Positions 10,992-20,387 of a DNA stretch of 64,000 nt are shown piece after piece. The notes under the pieces are model-generated. The model did no database searches. It worked only from the letters and a program-made list of their open reading frames with translations, and was not told the origin of the DNA. The DNA comes from Ruegeria sp. HKCCSA071 (GTDB lineage Bacteria; Pseudomonadota; Alphaproteobacteria; Rhodobacterales; Rhodobacteraceae): positions 248,001 to 312,000 of the forward strand of contig NZ_JAEDOX010000002.1 in assembly GCF_017872555.1 (NCBI RefSeq). The letters are read 5' to 3'. The first letter of the stretch is position 1; each line of letters opens with the position of its first letter. The position numbers and the translations under genes were made by a program.

Positions 10992-13049
10992 ATGCCTAGG
11001 TTGCCGCGCCTGTTATTTGCGTTGGCCGGTGCTCTCTATCTGGCGGCGTTGGCGCGGGATGGTGCTGACCGCTGGGTCGACGCCACGGTGCTGCCGCCCG
11101 TTCTGACTGAAACTTCGGTCGAGATGCGGGATCGTAACGGTGACCTCCTGCGCGTGTTTCCGGTTGCAAATGGCATCTGGAGGCTGCAACCCGGCGCGGT
11201 CGATCCCAATTACACCGCCATGCTGGTCCGGTACGAAGATAAACGTTTCTGGACCCACGCGGGCGTGGACCCTGTCGCGTTGCTGCGCGCAGCCGGGCAA
11301 AGCCTTTGGAACGGGCGCGCTGTTTCAGGCGGGTCAACCCTGACCATGCAGGTCGCGCGGCTGATCGAAGATGGATCGACCGGGCATTGGAGTGGCAAAT
11401 TTCGCCAGATTAGGGTCGCATTGGCGTTGGAGCGGCAGCTGAGCAAGACACAGATCCTGAACCTCTACCTGACCCATGCCCCCTATGGCGGCAATCTGGA
11501 AGGTATCCGAGCCGGTGCCCGCGCGTGGTTCGGCAAGGAAGCAACCCGGTTGACCGCCGCACAGGCGGCCCTGCTGGTCGCTTTGCCGCAATCCCCGGAG
11601 GCGCGACGCCCGGATCGCAGACCCAAGGCAGCCCAAATTGCCCGAGATCGGATTTTGGGCAGGTTGGAGCGCCACGGCGTGTTGACCAAGGCTGAGATGC
11701 ACGCAGCCCTGATGGAAACCATTCCTGATCGAATGATCCCGTTTCCGCGCCTTGCACCCCATCTGACCGACCGTGTGAAAGTCCAAACCCCTGCAACCGG
11801 TGTTTTTGATCTGACCCTGGAAGCAGGGGTGCAAGCCCGGTTGGAAACTTTGGTCGCTCGGGCCGCGGCGCGCGTAGGGCCGCGCGTGTCCGGGGCCCTG
11901 ATCGTGGCAGATCATCGCGACGGCAAGATTTTGGCCTCGGTCGGGTCAGCCGGGTATCGGGATGCGCGACAAGGGTTCGTGGATATGACGCAAGCCGTGC
12001 GGTCGCCCGGATCGACGCTGAAGCCTCTGGTTTACGGGCTGGCATTCGATCAGGGTCTGGCCCATCCGGAAACCCTGATCAGCGACAGCCCGGTGATGTT
12101 TGGGCGTTACGCCCCGCGTAACTTTGATGGCGTTTTCCGGGGCGATGTAAGGGTTCGGGACGCGCTGCAATTGTCGCTGAATACCCCTGTCGTGCGCCTG
12201 ACGCACGAGCTGGGCCCCGCACGCGTGATGGCGGCACTGCGGACAGCAGGATCAGAACCGCGCCTGAGCAGTGGTACACCCGGATTGGCAATATCCTTGG
12301 GTGGCGTCGGTCTGAGCCTGCATGATCTTGTACAGATCTACGTGACACTGGCCGCTGGTGGGCAAGGCCCGATCCTGCGCCATGACACCCTGGCTGATGC
12401 ACGGCTCACCTCTCGTGTTTTGTCCGAAACCTCAGCATGGCAGATTGCGGATATCTTGTCCGGGATCACAGGACCCTCGGGCAGCACCTCAGGGACGCTG
12501 GCCTTTAAAACAGGAACCTCTTATGGGCACCGCGATGCCTGGGCCATTGGCTTTGACGGGCAGCATGTCATCGGGGTCTGGCTGGGACGTGCGGATGGCA
12601 CACCTGTTCCCGGCGCATTCGGAGGGGACGTTGCCGCGCCGCTTTTGACCGAGGCTTTTGGCCTGTTGAAACCCGAACTCACGCCCTTGCGCCCACCGCC
12701 GCCATCAACACTGTTGGTTGGCGCGGCGCAATTGCCGCAACCGTTGCAACATTTCCGGCCCCGCGCGGCGGCTTTCGAAACGGACCAAACCGCACCTGAT
12801 CTGTTGTTTCCACCAGAAAACGCTGTGTTAGAGACTTTCGGGAGCCCTCTGACAGTGAAACTACGCGGTGGTGTCGGGCCGTTTTCCGTTCTGACCAACG
12901 GCGTGCCCGTTTTGACCGGGCAACGGCAGCGAGAATTCGAAATTCCCAATCCCGGACCCGGATTTACCTCGCTTGTTGTGGTGGACGCACAGGGCCAATC
13001 CGACCGAGCCTCGTTCCGGATCGACCAGAGCGCGCCCGGTTCCCGTTAA
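10992..13049 (+). CDS. pbpC: Penicillin-binding protein 1C
   Basis: A 685-aa bifunctional peptidoglycan synthase of the PBP1c class. A short N-terminal membrane segment is followed by the family 51 glycosyltransferase domain (catalytic E82 in EDKRFWTHAGVD; second motif GGSTLTMQVARL). The transpeptidase domain has the acylated serine S341 in STLK and the KTGT triad motif at K506. A C-terminal BiPBP_C beta domain (about 590-680) is typical of PbpC. It sits 36 bp behind the alpha-2-macroglobulin gene in the same frame and is probably co-transcribed. Its 3' end converges on the DUF4159 operon with only 20 bp between stops. The ATG at 10992 is the first start after the upstream stop codon. Confidence 0.95.
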   Translation: MPRLPRLLFALAGALYLAALARDGADRWVDATVLPPVLTETSVEMRDRNGDLLRVFPVANGIWRLQPGAVDPNYTAMLVRYEDKRFWTHAGVDPVALLRAAGQSLWNGRAVSGGSTLTMQVARLIEDGSTGHWSGKFRQIRVALALERQLSKTQILNLYLTHAPYGGNLEGIRAGARAWFGKEATRLTAAQAALLVALPQSPEARRPDRRPKAAQIARDRILGRLERHGVLTKAEMHAALMETIPDRMIPFPRLAPHLTDRVKVQTPATGVFDLTLEAGVQARLETLVARAAARVGPRVSGALIVADHRDGKILASVGSAGYRDARQGFVDMTQAVRSPGSTLKPLVYGLAFDQGLAHPETLISDSPVMFGRYAPRNFDGVFRGDVRVRDALQLSLNTPVVRLTHELGPARVMAALRTAGSEPRLSSGTPGLAISLGGVGLSLHDLVQIYVTLAAGGQGPILRHDTLADARLTSRVLSETSAWQIADILSGITGPSGSTSGTLAFKTGTSYGHRDAWAIGFDGQHVIGVWLGRADGTPVPGAFGGDVAAPLLTEAFGLLKPELTPLRPPPPSTLLVGAAQLPQPLQHFRPRAAAFETDQTAPDLLFPPENAVLETFGSPLTVKLRGGVGPFSVLTNGVPVLTGQRQREFEIPNPGPGFTSLVVVDAQGQSDRASFRIDQSAPGSR

Positions 13050-13069
13050 AGAACAGCAACGGGCCAGCG

Positions 13070-15112
13070 TTAACGCCGCCCTTCCCGTAGCCAACCGCCC
13101 AGCAGAAAGCCCCCAGCCAGCAGCAAGACAAGCCAGGGCGGCAGCAACCCGGCCTGCGTGACATCCCGCGTCTCATACGCGTTGCGTGGGGTCAAACCGA
13201 TCCAGCCCCGGCCGGCGGCAGGGCGTCCGGCGCGCGCGGTGCGGATCGACGGCAGCCCATCTTCCAGTTGGATCACACCGCCCCGCAACCCGGCCAGCAC
13301 CGGTTCAAGGACATCACCTGTCGCGATGGTACGCTCGAACTCCTTCGGTGCAGCAGGTCCAAGGCCGATCACTGCCATGTGGTCGCCTTCCTGCAAACGA
13401 TAAAGGCCAATCTCGGGGCCGTAAAACTGCGCCTCGAACCGGCCCGGAGAAACCTCTTTGAAAGTAATCTCCAACGTCTCGCCATTCGGCAAGGTGACAG
13501 TTACCGGGCCAACTTCTGTCCCGAGCGTCTGACGAATGATGCGCATGGACTGACCGTTGGCCTCGGCCCACAACGCTTCTTCTTCCAGTTCCGGTTCTTT
13601 CATCATCCAATGGGCCAGCCTGCGCAACAGCTCCAGCTGCGGGCCCCCACCTTCGAAGCCACGGCTCCAAAGCCAGGCATGGTCAGACGCAAGCATCGCA
13701 ACGCGCCCTTCGCCGACACGGTTCAAAACAAGCAGCGGACGATCCTCGACCCCGGTCATCAGCACGTCACCCGAGCGATGTTTCACATCGATCTGACGCA
13801 ACCACGCCCCCCAATCCTCGGACTCTCCAAGGTTGGTCGTGACCGGGTGGCGATGCCCCAGATCACTGACCATAGGCACATATCGTTCCTCGATCACCCG
13901 TGCGGTTGGCTGAGCAGGCAGAATTGGTGCCAAAGGCGAGCGGAAGATGCTGTCGGCGCCGGCAAAATCGGGCCCTGCAGCAATCAGGACCGCGCCGCCT
14001 TCGTTGATGTAGCTTGTGACATTGTCCAGATAGATTGCTGGCAGAATCCCGCGCCGCTTGTAGCGGTCAAAGATGATCAGGTCGAAATCGTTGATCTTTT
14101 CCAGAAACAACTCACGAGTCGGGAAGGCGATCAGCGACAGCTCGTCCACCGGAACACCATCCTGTTTCTCGGGCGGGCGCAGAATGGTGAAATGCACCAG
14201 ATCAACAGAACTGTCGGATTTCAACAGGTTGCGCCACGTGCGACCACCCGGATGCGGCTCGCCCGAGACCAGCAGCACGCGCAGGCGGTCCCTTACGCCG
14301 TTCATCTGGATCAGGGCCGTGTTGTTACGATCGGTCAACTCGCCCTCGGCCTGAGGGACGGAAAACTGGATCACGTTGCGCCCGCCATGGGGCAATGTGA
14401 CTGGCAGTTCGACATCGCGACCGATTGGAATACTGAACTGCTCGGGCTCGCCCCCATCCACCGATATTTCCAGCGGCGCAGACGTTGCACCTGCGGGGGC
14501 AGCTCCGCTGTCTTCGACGCGCAGGGTCAAGGTCACCGATTCACCAATGATGGCGAAAGCCGGGGCGTTTCGGACAATAAGCCTGCGATCCCAGTCGCTT
14601 TCCCGCCCTGTTTGCAGCAGGTGCATCGGCGCGGGCAGATCCGGGGCCTGATCGACATCATGCACGATCCCATCTGACACCACGAGGATACCGGCGATAC
14701 GCGCGCGCGGCTCTTCCGCCAGAGCTTCGTTCAGGGCTGCCATGATCTGCGTGCCCTCATCACCTTCACCATCGCCAACCCGGATACGGCGCAGTTCTGT
14801 ATTGTCGCGTGCCTCGATCTCTGCGGCTAGGTCATCTGCGGCCATTGCTGTTTGTTCCGCCCGATCTGAAAGCGTCTGGCTGGCGCTTTCATCCTCGAAC
14901 ATCAGAACGATATCTGTCAGCGGTGCACGATCTTCAATCTGATAGACCGGGCCGGACAGCGCAGCGATGATCACCAGCGCCGCCAACCCACGCAAGGCCC
15001 ATCCCGACAATCCACGCCACAAAGCCAGAACGACTCCGGCCACGGCAATCATACCCACGACAAGCAGCATCGCCCACGGGATCAGCGGATCGAAGATGAC
15101 GGTTCCTGTCAT
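13070..15112 (-). CDS. Membrane protein with glutamine-amidotransferase-like domain, last gene of moxR operon
   Basis: A 680-aa protein with two N-terminal transmembrane helices (about 10-60), a long periplasmic part and one C-terminal helix (LLPPWLVLLLAGGFLLGGWL). The region at about 75-150 resembles a von Willebrand-like fold (DIVLMFEDESASQ), and the segment at about 290-420 (LLVSGEPHPGG, LIIFDRYKRRG, GGAVLIAAGPDF) resembles the class I glutamine-amidotransferase-like fold without an obvious catalytic Cys. It starts on an ATGA overlap with the DUF4159 gene, so the two are translationally coupled. The family is widespread in alphaproteobacteria beside moxR and DUF58 genes, but its molecular role is not known to me. 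Confidence 0.75.
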   Translation of the reverse strand: MTGTVIFDPLIPWAMLLVVGMIAVAGVVLALWRGLSGWALRGLAALVIIAALSGPVYQIEDRAPLTDIVLMFEDESASQTLSDRAEQTAMAADDLAAEIEARDNTELRRIRVGDGEGDEGTQIMAALNEALAEEPRARIAGILVVSDGIVHDVDQAPDLPAPMHLLQTGRESDWDRRLIVRNAPAFAIIGESVTLTLRVEDSGAAPAGATSAPLEISVDGGEPEQFSIPIGRDVELPVTLPHGGRNVIQFSVPQAEGELTDRNNTALIQMNGVRDRLRVLLVSGEPHPGGRTWRNLLKSDSSVDLVHFTILRPPEKQDGVPVDELSLIAFPTRELFLEKINDFDLIIFDRYKRRGILPAIYLDNVTSYINEGGAVLIAAGPDFAGADSIFRSPLAPILPAQPTARVIEERYVPMVSDLGHRHPVTTNLGESEDWGAWLRQIDVKHRSGDVLMTGVEDRPLLVLNRVGEGRVAMLASDHAWLWSRGFEGGGPQLELLRRLAHWMMKEPELEEEALWAEANGQSMRIIRQTLGTEVGPVTVTLPNGETLEITFKEVSPGRFEAQFYGPEIGLYRLQEGDHMAVIGLGPAAPKEFERTIATGDVLEPVLAGLRGGVIQLEDGLPSIRTARAGRPAAGRGWIGLTPRNAYETRDVTQAGLLPPWLVLLLAGGFLLGGWLREGRR

Positions 15113-17871
15113 TGTCCCAACCTGTCCAGAAGGGCGGGCACGTGAACCTGATCGGATTTGTAGTTCCCCGTCAGCACATGCATCACCAGATTGACACCAA
15201 AACGATTGGCCAACTCGCGTTGCCGTTCCCCGGCATAACCGCGCCCGACGGGCAACAGGGCCTGCCCGTTGCGATCCACCGCCCAGGCACCGGCCCAGTC
15301 ATTGCCGCCGATGACCACCGGCGTCACATTGTCGTTCAGATTGCGGAAAGGCATCCCGTCGATCTGTTCTGCATCCAGCGGCGCGGCTTCAACCCAAACC
15401 TCGGTGCCTGAATATCGGCCCGGAAAATCCTGTAACAGGTAGAACGTGCGTGTCAGAACATGATCGCGCGGAATCGGCTCTAATGCAGGTATATTCAGCG
15501 GTCCGGCCAGTTGTTGCAGTTTGCGGCCATTTGGGCTGGAGGCACCGAAACCGGCAATATCCGCGTCACGCGTGTCAAACAGGATCATCCCCCCGGACCG
15601 CAGATAGGCGTTTAGCTTGACATAAGCCTCGGCCGAAGGTTGCGACTGGCTTGCTGAGATCGGCCAATAAAGCAGCGGAAAGAAAGCCAGTTCATCCCGT
15701 TCCAGATCAACACCAATGGGGTCTGCCGGTTCAACCGATGTGCGATAGAATAGGGTTTGAACAAGTCCCCGCAACCCGGCTTGTGCAATATCATCTACCT
15801 GAGCGTCGCCAGTCAGGACATGCGCCAATACCAGTTCGTGGGTCGCAGCCAATGCAAACTCGGTGTCCTCAGGCGTTTGCGCGTGACCTTCGGGTACCAG
15901 CAGAAAGGCAGCCAGCGCGGCGGCCGTCGTCCGGGCCAGACCCAACCTGCCCGACAAAGCAAGCGATGCAATAACATCGACTGTCAGCAAAATCAGCGCA
16001 AGGCTGAGCAACAGGCCACCGAGCGGCGTTTCCGTACTGACCTCCTGCCCTTTGATCGGCATATTCGCGGGCCAGACAACGGGACGCAGCTGGGTTTCTT
16101 CCGAGACGACGTTCAACGCCAGCTTCTGCTTGCCGCTTTCATAAAGCCCCGGACGCAGTTCCGGCCCGATCTGGCCCGATATCAGTTCAACCCCGTCGAC
16201 ACCGGCCAGGGTTCCGGCATCTGACAAGGTGCCAAACCCGTCCATGATTTGTACCGGCTCCCATATTGTTCCCAGCAACTGGGCCTCTTGCCGGGACTTA
16301 GCAGCCGAGGCCACGGCCAGACGATCCAGCATTTCGACAAACAGGCCCGACAGCGGCAGACTGGACCATTCCGCATCTGCGGTTACGTGGAACAGCACCA
16401 CCTGCCCCAACCCCAAAGCCTTACGTGTTACCAAAGGCGTGCCGTCAGACAGCGAGGCAATCACGCGATCCGCCAAATTTGGGTCTGGTTGTGCCATGAC
16501 CTGAGTGGAAACGACGACGTCATCAGGGATGTCCAATCCATAAAAAGGCGAGGTTTCGGGGAATGGTGCCAAGGTCTTGGCCTCACCCCAGCTCATCGCG
16601 CCGCCGACAGATCGCCCACCGCTGCGCAGCCGTGCAGGCAGCAGGCTGTCTTCGGTGTCACGCCCAAGATCGCTGGCCGCCATACGCGGGCCGGCAAAGC
16701 GCAGCAACAAACCGCCCTGTTCGACCCATTCAATCAGGTCCGCCTTTTCAGGTTCCGACATCTGGGCCACATCTGACAGAACAATGACATCCGGATTGGC
16801 GGGCAGAACCTCAGTCAGGCCACCATCGACGAAATCCGCCGTAGGGTTCAGGACCTGCGTCAGATAATGCAGCGGGGACAGCAGCTCCAGACCTTCGCGG
16901 TTCAAACTCCCGGCAATCAGCGCGACCTCGCGCCGACGCAGGCTGTCGTCGGTCAGGGTCACGGCCCCGGCAGACCTTTGGCCCTGGATTTCGAACCGCG
17001 TGATCCGCGCGCGGAGTTCGGATGGCAGCGCCAGATCGGCCTGCGCCGAGGCGTTCCCGGCTTCAAGGGCCAGTTCCACAGAATGCAGCACCCGGGCGGT
17101 TCCTGCCGGGTCGCGCCCTTGTGCCAATACTGTCACACGCTCCTCGGGTCCGGGGCCCGCGCGCTGAACTGTCAACTGGATCAGCCCGTCCTGATAAGCT
17201 GCTGGCAGGATCGCCATGGGCCGGGACGCCGCCTGATACACCACCACATCGCCACGAGCCTGCAAGCTGGAGACCAGCGCCGCATGATCTGCATAATCCA
17301 GCCGGTCACTGAACCAATGGGTATCAAACCCGCCATCAATCGAATTTAGCGCTGCAATGGTCTGCGCGATCTGAGGTTCGGTTGGCTGCCATGGGTTGGG
17401 CATCAGTCCCGGCAAATGTCCCCGCCATGCCTCGGCCGCCTGAAAAACGGGTGTTTCCGGTTCGGTCAGGCGCAGGATAGCCACCGTGCGTCCCGCGCGA
17501 CCAGCCTCGGTCAGTTGCGCATCGATCTGATCCAGCGTGGCGGGCCATCGGGTCGCGCCAGCCCAACTGGCGTCCAGCACCATCAGCAGCGGCCCGGACC
17601 CGATCTCATCCCGCGACGGGTTCAGAACCGGACCGGCCAGACCTATGATCACCGCCGCAGCTGCCAGCATCCGCAGCAGCAACAGCCACCACGGCGTGCG
17701 GTCCGAAACGCTTTCGTCATCCTTCAGGCCCAACAGCAACGTCACCGCCGGGAACATCCGGCGGATCGGCGCCGGCGGCACCGCGCGCAGGATCAGCCAC
17801 AGGATCGGCAGGGTCAGAAGACCCAGCAGCACCCATGGAGCGGTAAAGCCGATGCCCGCCAGAACCGTCAT
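15109..17871 (-). CDS. BatA-N/DUF4159 domain membrane protein
   Basis: A 920-aa protein. The N-terminus has the BatA-type double helix (APWVLLGLLTLPILWLILR; then PWWLLLLRMLAAAAVIIGLA at about 60-80), followed by an apparently VWA-like domain. A second membrane pair lies near 640-690, and the C-terminal ~210 residues form DUF4159 (ELAFFPLLYWPI, GGMILFDTRDAD, DHVLTRTFYLL). The start at 17871 gives a 4-bp ATGA overlap with the DUF58 stop; the longer reading frame to 17904 is less likely. Position and architecture place it in the MoxR-AAA/VWA class, where MoxR ATPases are thought to act as metal- or complex-insertion chaperones; the client is unknown. Confidence 0.82.
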   Translation of the reverse strand: MTVLAGIGFTAPWVLLGLLTLPILWLILRAVPPAPIRRMFPAVTLLLGLKDDESVSDRTPWWLLLLRMLAAAAVIIGLAGPVLNPSRDEIGSGPLLMVLDASWAGATRWPATLDQIDAQLTEAGRAGRTVAILRLTEPETPVFQAAEAWRGHLPGLMPNPWQPTEPQIAQTIAALNSIDGGFDTHWFSDRLDYADHAALVSSLQARGDVVVYQAASRPMAILPAAYQDGLIQLTVQRAGPGPEERVTVLAQGRDPAGTARVLHSVELALEAGNASAQADLALPSELRARITRFEIQGQRSAGAVTLTDDSLRRREVALIAGSLNREGLELLSPLHYLTQVLNPTADFVDGGLTEVLPANPDVIVLSDVAQMSEPEKADLIEWVEQGGLLLRFAGPRMAASDLGRDTEDSLLPARLRSGGRSVGGAMSWGEAKTLAPFPETSPFYGLDIPDDVVVSTQVMAQPDPNLADRVIASLSDGTPLVTRKALGLGQVVLFHVTADAEWSSLPLSGLFVEMLDRLAVASAAKSRQEAQLLGTIWEPVQIMDGFGTLSDAGTLAGVDGVELISGQIGPELRPGLYESGKQKLALNVVSEETQLRPVVWPANMPIKGQEVSTETPLGGLLLSLALILLTVDVIASLALSGRLGLARTTAAALAAFLLVPEGHAQTPEDTEFALAATHELVLAHVLTGDAQVDDIAQAGLRGLVQTLFYRTSVEPADPIGVDLERDELAFFPLLYWPISASQSQPSAEAYVKLNAYLRSGGMILFDTRDADIAGFGASSPNGRKLQQLAGPLNIPALEPIPRDHVLTRTFYLLQDFPGRYSGTEVWVEAAPLDAEQIDGMPFRNLNDNVTPVVIGGNDWAGAWAVDRNGQALLPVGRGYAGERQRELANRFGVNLVMHVLTGNYKSDQVHVPALLDRLGQ

Positions 17872-18743
17872 CGCGTTCCCCCGTCCAGCGCACGATATAT
17901 CCACAACAGAGCCGCTTGTGCGCTATCGCCCGTGTGATGCAGGCCCATCTGCCAGCCAGTCGCCCGGCAAAGCTGCGTCAGCGCATCCTTGCGGTGGGCG
18001 AGGCGTTGCAGATAACGGTCCCGCAGCTCTGCCGCCTTGAGCGTTTCGTGCCGGACGGACCCTCCAACGCTTTCGAAAATCGTACGCCCACGATAAGGAA
18101 ATGTCTCTTCGCCCGGGTCCAGCACCTGAAGGATTACGCCGCGAACACCACGGTCGGCCGCTTTGGTCAGGGCCAGTTCAACTTCATCCATTGGACCAAG
18201 AAAATCCGAAATGAATACAGCACGGGCATGCGGGATCATGGCGCGATGTTCAGGCGGAGCGTAATCCGATTGATCATCTTCAGACCAGGCTTGCGCCAGC
18301 CGGATGATCTGCGCATTGCCACGCCGGGGTGGCAAGGTCGTGCCTGTCAGGCCAACACGCTCTCCACCGCGGACCAGCAGGATGGACGTTGCCAGTCCCA
18401 AAAGCCGGGCGCGATCTGCCTTGGTCGGCAAAGATTTGTCGGACGCAAACCGCATCGACGCCCCCTGATCGACCCAAAGCATTACCGATTGCGCGATCTG
18501 CCATTCGCGTTCCCGCACATATTGCTGATCTCCACGCGCCGAACGGCGGTGGTCGATCATCCGGCGGCTGTCCCCGATCTGCGCGGGGCGGTATTGCCAG
18601 AAATCATCCCCCATGCCAGAGCGTCGCCGACCATGGTCTCCCAGCAGAACGGTGCCTGCCAGATGCTCGGCCCGCGCCAAAAGGGGCGGCAGCCGCGATG
18701 CTTCGGCCTCGGATCTTTCGCGAAGGGTCAGCGCGGCATTCAC
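17868..18743 (-). CDS. DUF58 domain-containing protein
   Basis: A 291-aa DUF58 protein. The family signature is visible near 40-75 (GMGDDFWQYRPAQIGDSRRMIDHRRSAR, quoted here only by its core FWQYRPAQIGD and IDHRRSAR), followed by a VWA-like fold starting SVMLWVDQGASM, which has a degenerate metal-binding DxGxS. No membrane helix is apparent. The start is a GTG at 18743 that overlaps the moxR stop as GTGA; no in-frame ATG lies nearby. DUF58 proteins are encoded with MoxR ATPases and are presumed to be the adaptor linking the ATPase to membrane VWA proteins such as the next gene product. Confidence 0.88.
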   Translation of the reverse strand: MNAALTLRERSEAEASRLPPLLARAEHLAGTVLLGDHGRRRSGMGDDFWQYRPAQIGDSRRMIDHRRSARGDQQYVREREWQIAQSVMLWVDQGASMRFASDKSLPTKADRARLLGLATSILLVRGGERVGLTGTTLPPRRGNAQIIRLAQAWSEDDQSDYAPPEHRAMIPHARAVFISDFLGPMDEVELALTKAADRGVRGVILQVLDPGEETFPYRGRTIFESVGGSVRHETLKAAELRDRYLQRLAHRKDALTQLCRATGWQMGLHHTGDSAQAALLWIYRALDGGTR

Positions 18744-19747
18744 GCTGCCGCCTCGGTCCGGATCAACCCGACAGCGGTCGAGTCGATCAGGTCAGCCAGA
18801 CTGTCGCCGCGTGCCCGTGCCGCAAAGTTGAGCGCCATCCGGTGGCTGAGCACCGGGCGCGCCATATCCAGCACATCCTCGGCATTGGGTGCCAGACGTC
18901 CCTGCAACATCGCACGTGCCCGAACCGTCATCATCAGCGCCTGTGCAGCGCGTGGCCCAGGACCCCACGCGACGGTTTCAGCAACCCGTTCGGATACACC
19001 CGCTTCTTCTGGGCGGAAGGCCCGCACCAGATCAAGGATCAGTTCGACAACCGAGTCCCCGACCGGCATCCGACGCAGCAGGACCTGCGCAGCCAGCAAC
19101 TCTTCCTTGCTGAAAATCTGATGTGCTTCGTCTTCGTCAACACCGGTCGTGGCCAGCAGAATATCCCGCTCGGTCTGGCGATCGGGGTATTCTACATCGA
19201 TCTGTACAAGAAACCGGTCCAGCTGCGCTTCGGGCAGCGGATAGGTGCCTTCCTGTTCGATCGGGTTTTGCGTGGCCAGAACATGGAATGGCACACCAAG
19301 GGAACGGTCCTCACCGGCCACTGTTACCGTGCGTTCCTGCATCGCCTGCAGCAGCGCAGATTGCGTTCGCGGGCTTGCCCGGTTGATTTCATCCGCCATC
19401 AGCAGCTGACAGAAGATCGGGCCTGGAATGAAACGGAAATGGCGGCTGCCATCATCGGCCGTATCCAACACCTCAGATCCAAGAATATCGGCTGGCATCA
19501 GGTCGGGCGTAAACTGAATGCGATTGCCATGCAGGCCCATCACGGTCGACAACGTCTCGACCAACCGTGTCTTGCCCAAGCCCGGCAGACCGATCAGAAG
19601 GGCATGACCACCGCACAAAAGCGCGGTCAGGGTCAGGTCCACGACCCTTTCCTGCCCGATGAAGCGGCGGGTGATCGAGGCCTTGGCCTCTTGCAGCTTG
19701 TTTTCCAGCGCTTCGATCTCGGCTACGAGGTCGGCAGGTTCGTTCAT
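18740..19747 (-). CDS. MoxR family AAA+ ATPase
   Basis: A 335-aa AAA+ ATPase of the MoxR subgroup. Walker A is GLPGLGKT (residues 53-60, K59); Walker B and sensor motifs follow (LLMADEINRASPRTQSALL and VLATQNPIEQEGTYPLPEAQ in the family's usual positions). The start at 19747 (MNEPADLV) was chosen over the longer frame because it begins the conserved helix. It is the first gene of a four-gene operon with DUF58, DUF4159 and an amidotransferase-like membrane protein, all joined by 4-bp overlaps. It diverges from the DUF1285 gene, with 64 bp between start codons that must carry both promoters. Client proteins are unknown. Confidence 0.93.
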   Translation of the reverse strand: MNEPADLVAEIEALENKLQEAKASITRRFIGQERVVDLTLTALLCGGHALLIGLPGLGKTRLVETLSTVMGLHGNRIQFTPDLMPADILGSEVLDTADDGSRHFRFIPGPIFCQLLMADEINRASPRTQSALLQAMQERTVTVAGEDRSLGVPFHVLATQNPIEQEGTYPLPEAQLDRFLVQIDVEYPDRQTERDILLATTGVDEDEAHQIFSKEELLAAQVLLRRMPVGDSVVELILDLVRAFRPEEAGVSERVAETVAWGPGPRAAQALMMTVRARAMLQGRLAPNAEDVLDMARPVLSHRMALNFAARARGDSLADLIDSTAVGLIRTEAAA

Positions 19748-19811
19748 GACTTTCCCTTCCGTGGACGAATATGATTGAAGTGTATCGCGCTGAGAGGAAA
19801 TGGCAAAAGCA

Positions 19812-20387
19812 ATGAGCGGACAAAAACCTGTGAAACCCTCGCCCGACGGATTGGCCGCATCGGTTAAAGCCGCCAAAACCCGAGGTTTACCGCCCGTTCA
19901 CCTGTGGAATCCCCCGTTTTGTGGCGATCTGGACATTCGTGTCGCAAAAGATGGTACATGGAGTTATTTAGGCTCGCCCATCAATCGGTTCGAGCTTGTG
20001 AAGCTTTTTTCCTCAATTCTTAAGAAAGAAGACGGGAAATATTATCTGGTTACTCCGGTTGAAAAGGTGGGAATCACTGTCGAGGACGCGCCGTTCATCG
20101 CCGTGGATTTCGAGCAAACCGGCGAAGGTCAGACGCAGAACCTGACCTTTCGCACACAAGTGGACGGCATCGCTGTTGCAGGGCCCGCTCATCCGATCCG
20201 GGTTGTTATTGATCCCGCAACAGAAGAACCGTCACCCTACATATTGATCCGCACGAACCTCGAAGCCCGCATAGACCGCAAAAGCTTCTATCGCCTTGTC
20301 GAGATTGGCAGCCACCATGAGGGCTGGTTTGGTGTCTGGTCAGGTGGACAGTTCTTCCCGCTCATCCCTTCAGCAGATCTTGGCTGA
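19812..20387 (+). CDS. DUF1285 domain-containing protein
   Basis: A 191-aa protein matching DUF1285 through its length: PPVHLWNPPFCGDLDIRV, GTWSYLGSPINRFELVKLFSSIL and the YYLVTPVEKVGI segment. The family has two small beta domains and is of unknown function. An in-frame ATG at 19800 is possible, but the GAGAGG sequence at 19792-19797 is only 2 nt from it and about 14 nt from the ATG at 19812, which I therefore prefer. Its last 18 bp overlap the 3' end of the convergent EamA gene. It diverges from the moxR operon. Confidence 0.85.
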   Translation: MSGQKPVKPSPDGLAASVKAAKTRGLPPVHLWNPPFCGDLDIRVAKDGTWSYLGSPINRFELVKLFSSILKKEDGKYYLVTPVEKVGITVEDAPFIAVDFEQTGEGQTQNLTFRTQVDGIAVAGPAHPIRVVIDPATEEPSPYILIRTNLEARIDRKSFYRLVEIGSHHEGWFGVWSGGQFFPLIPSADLG

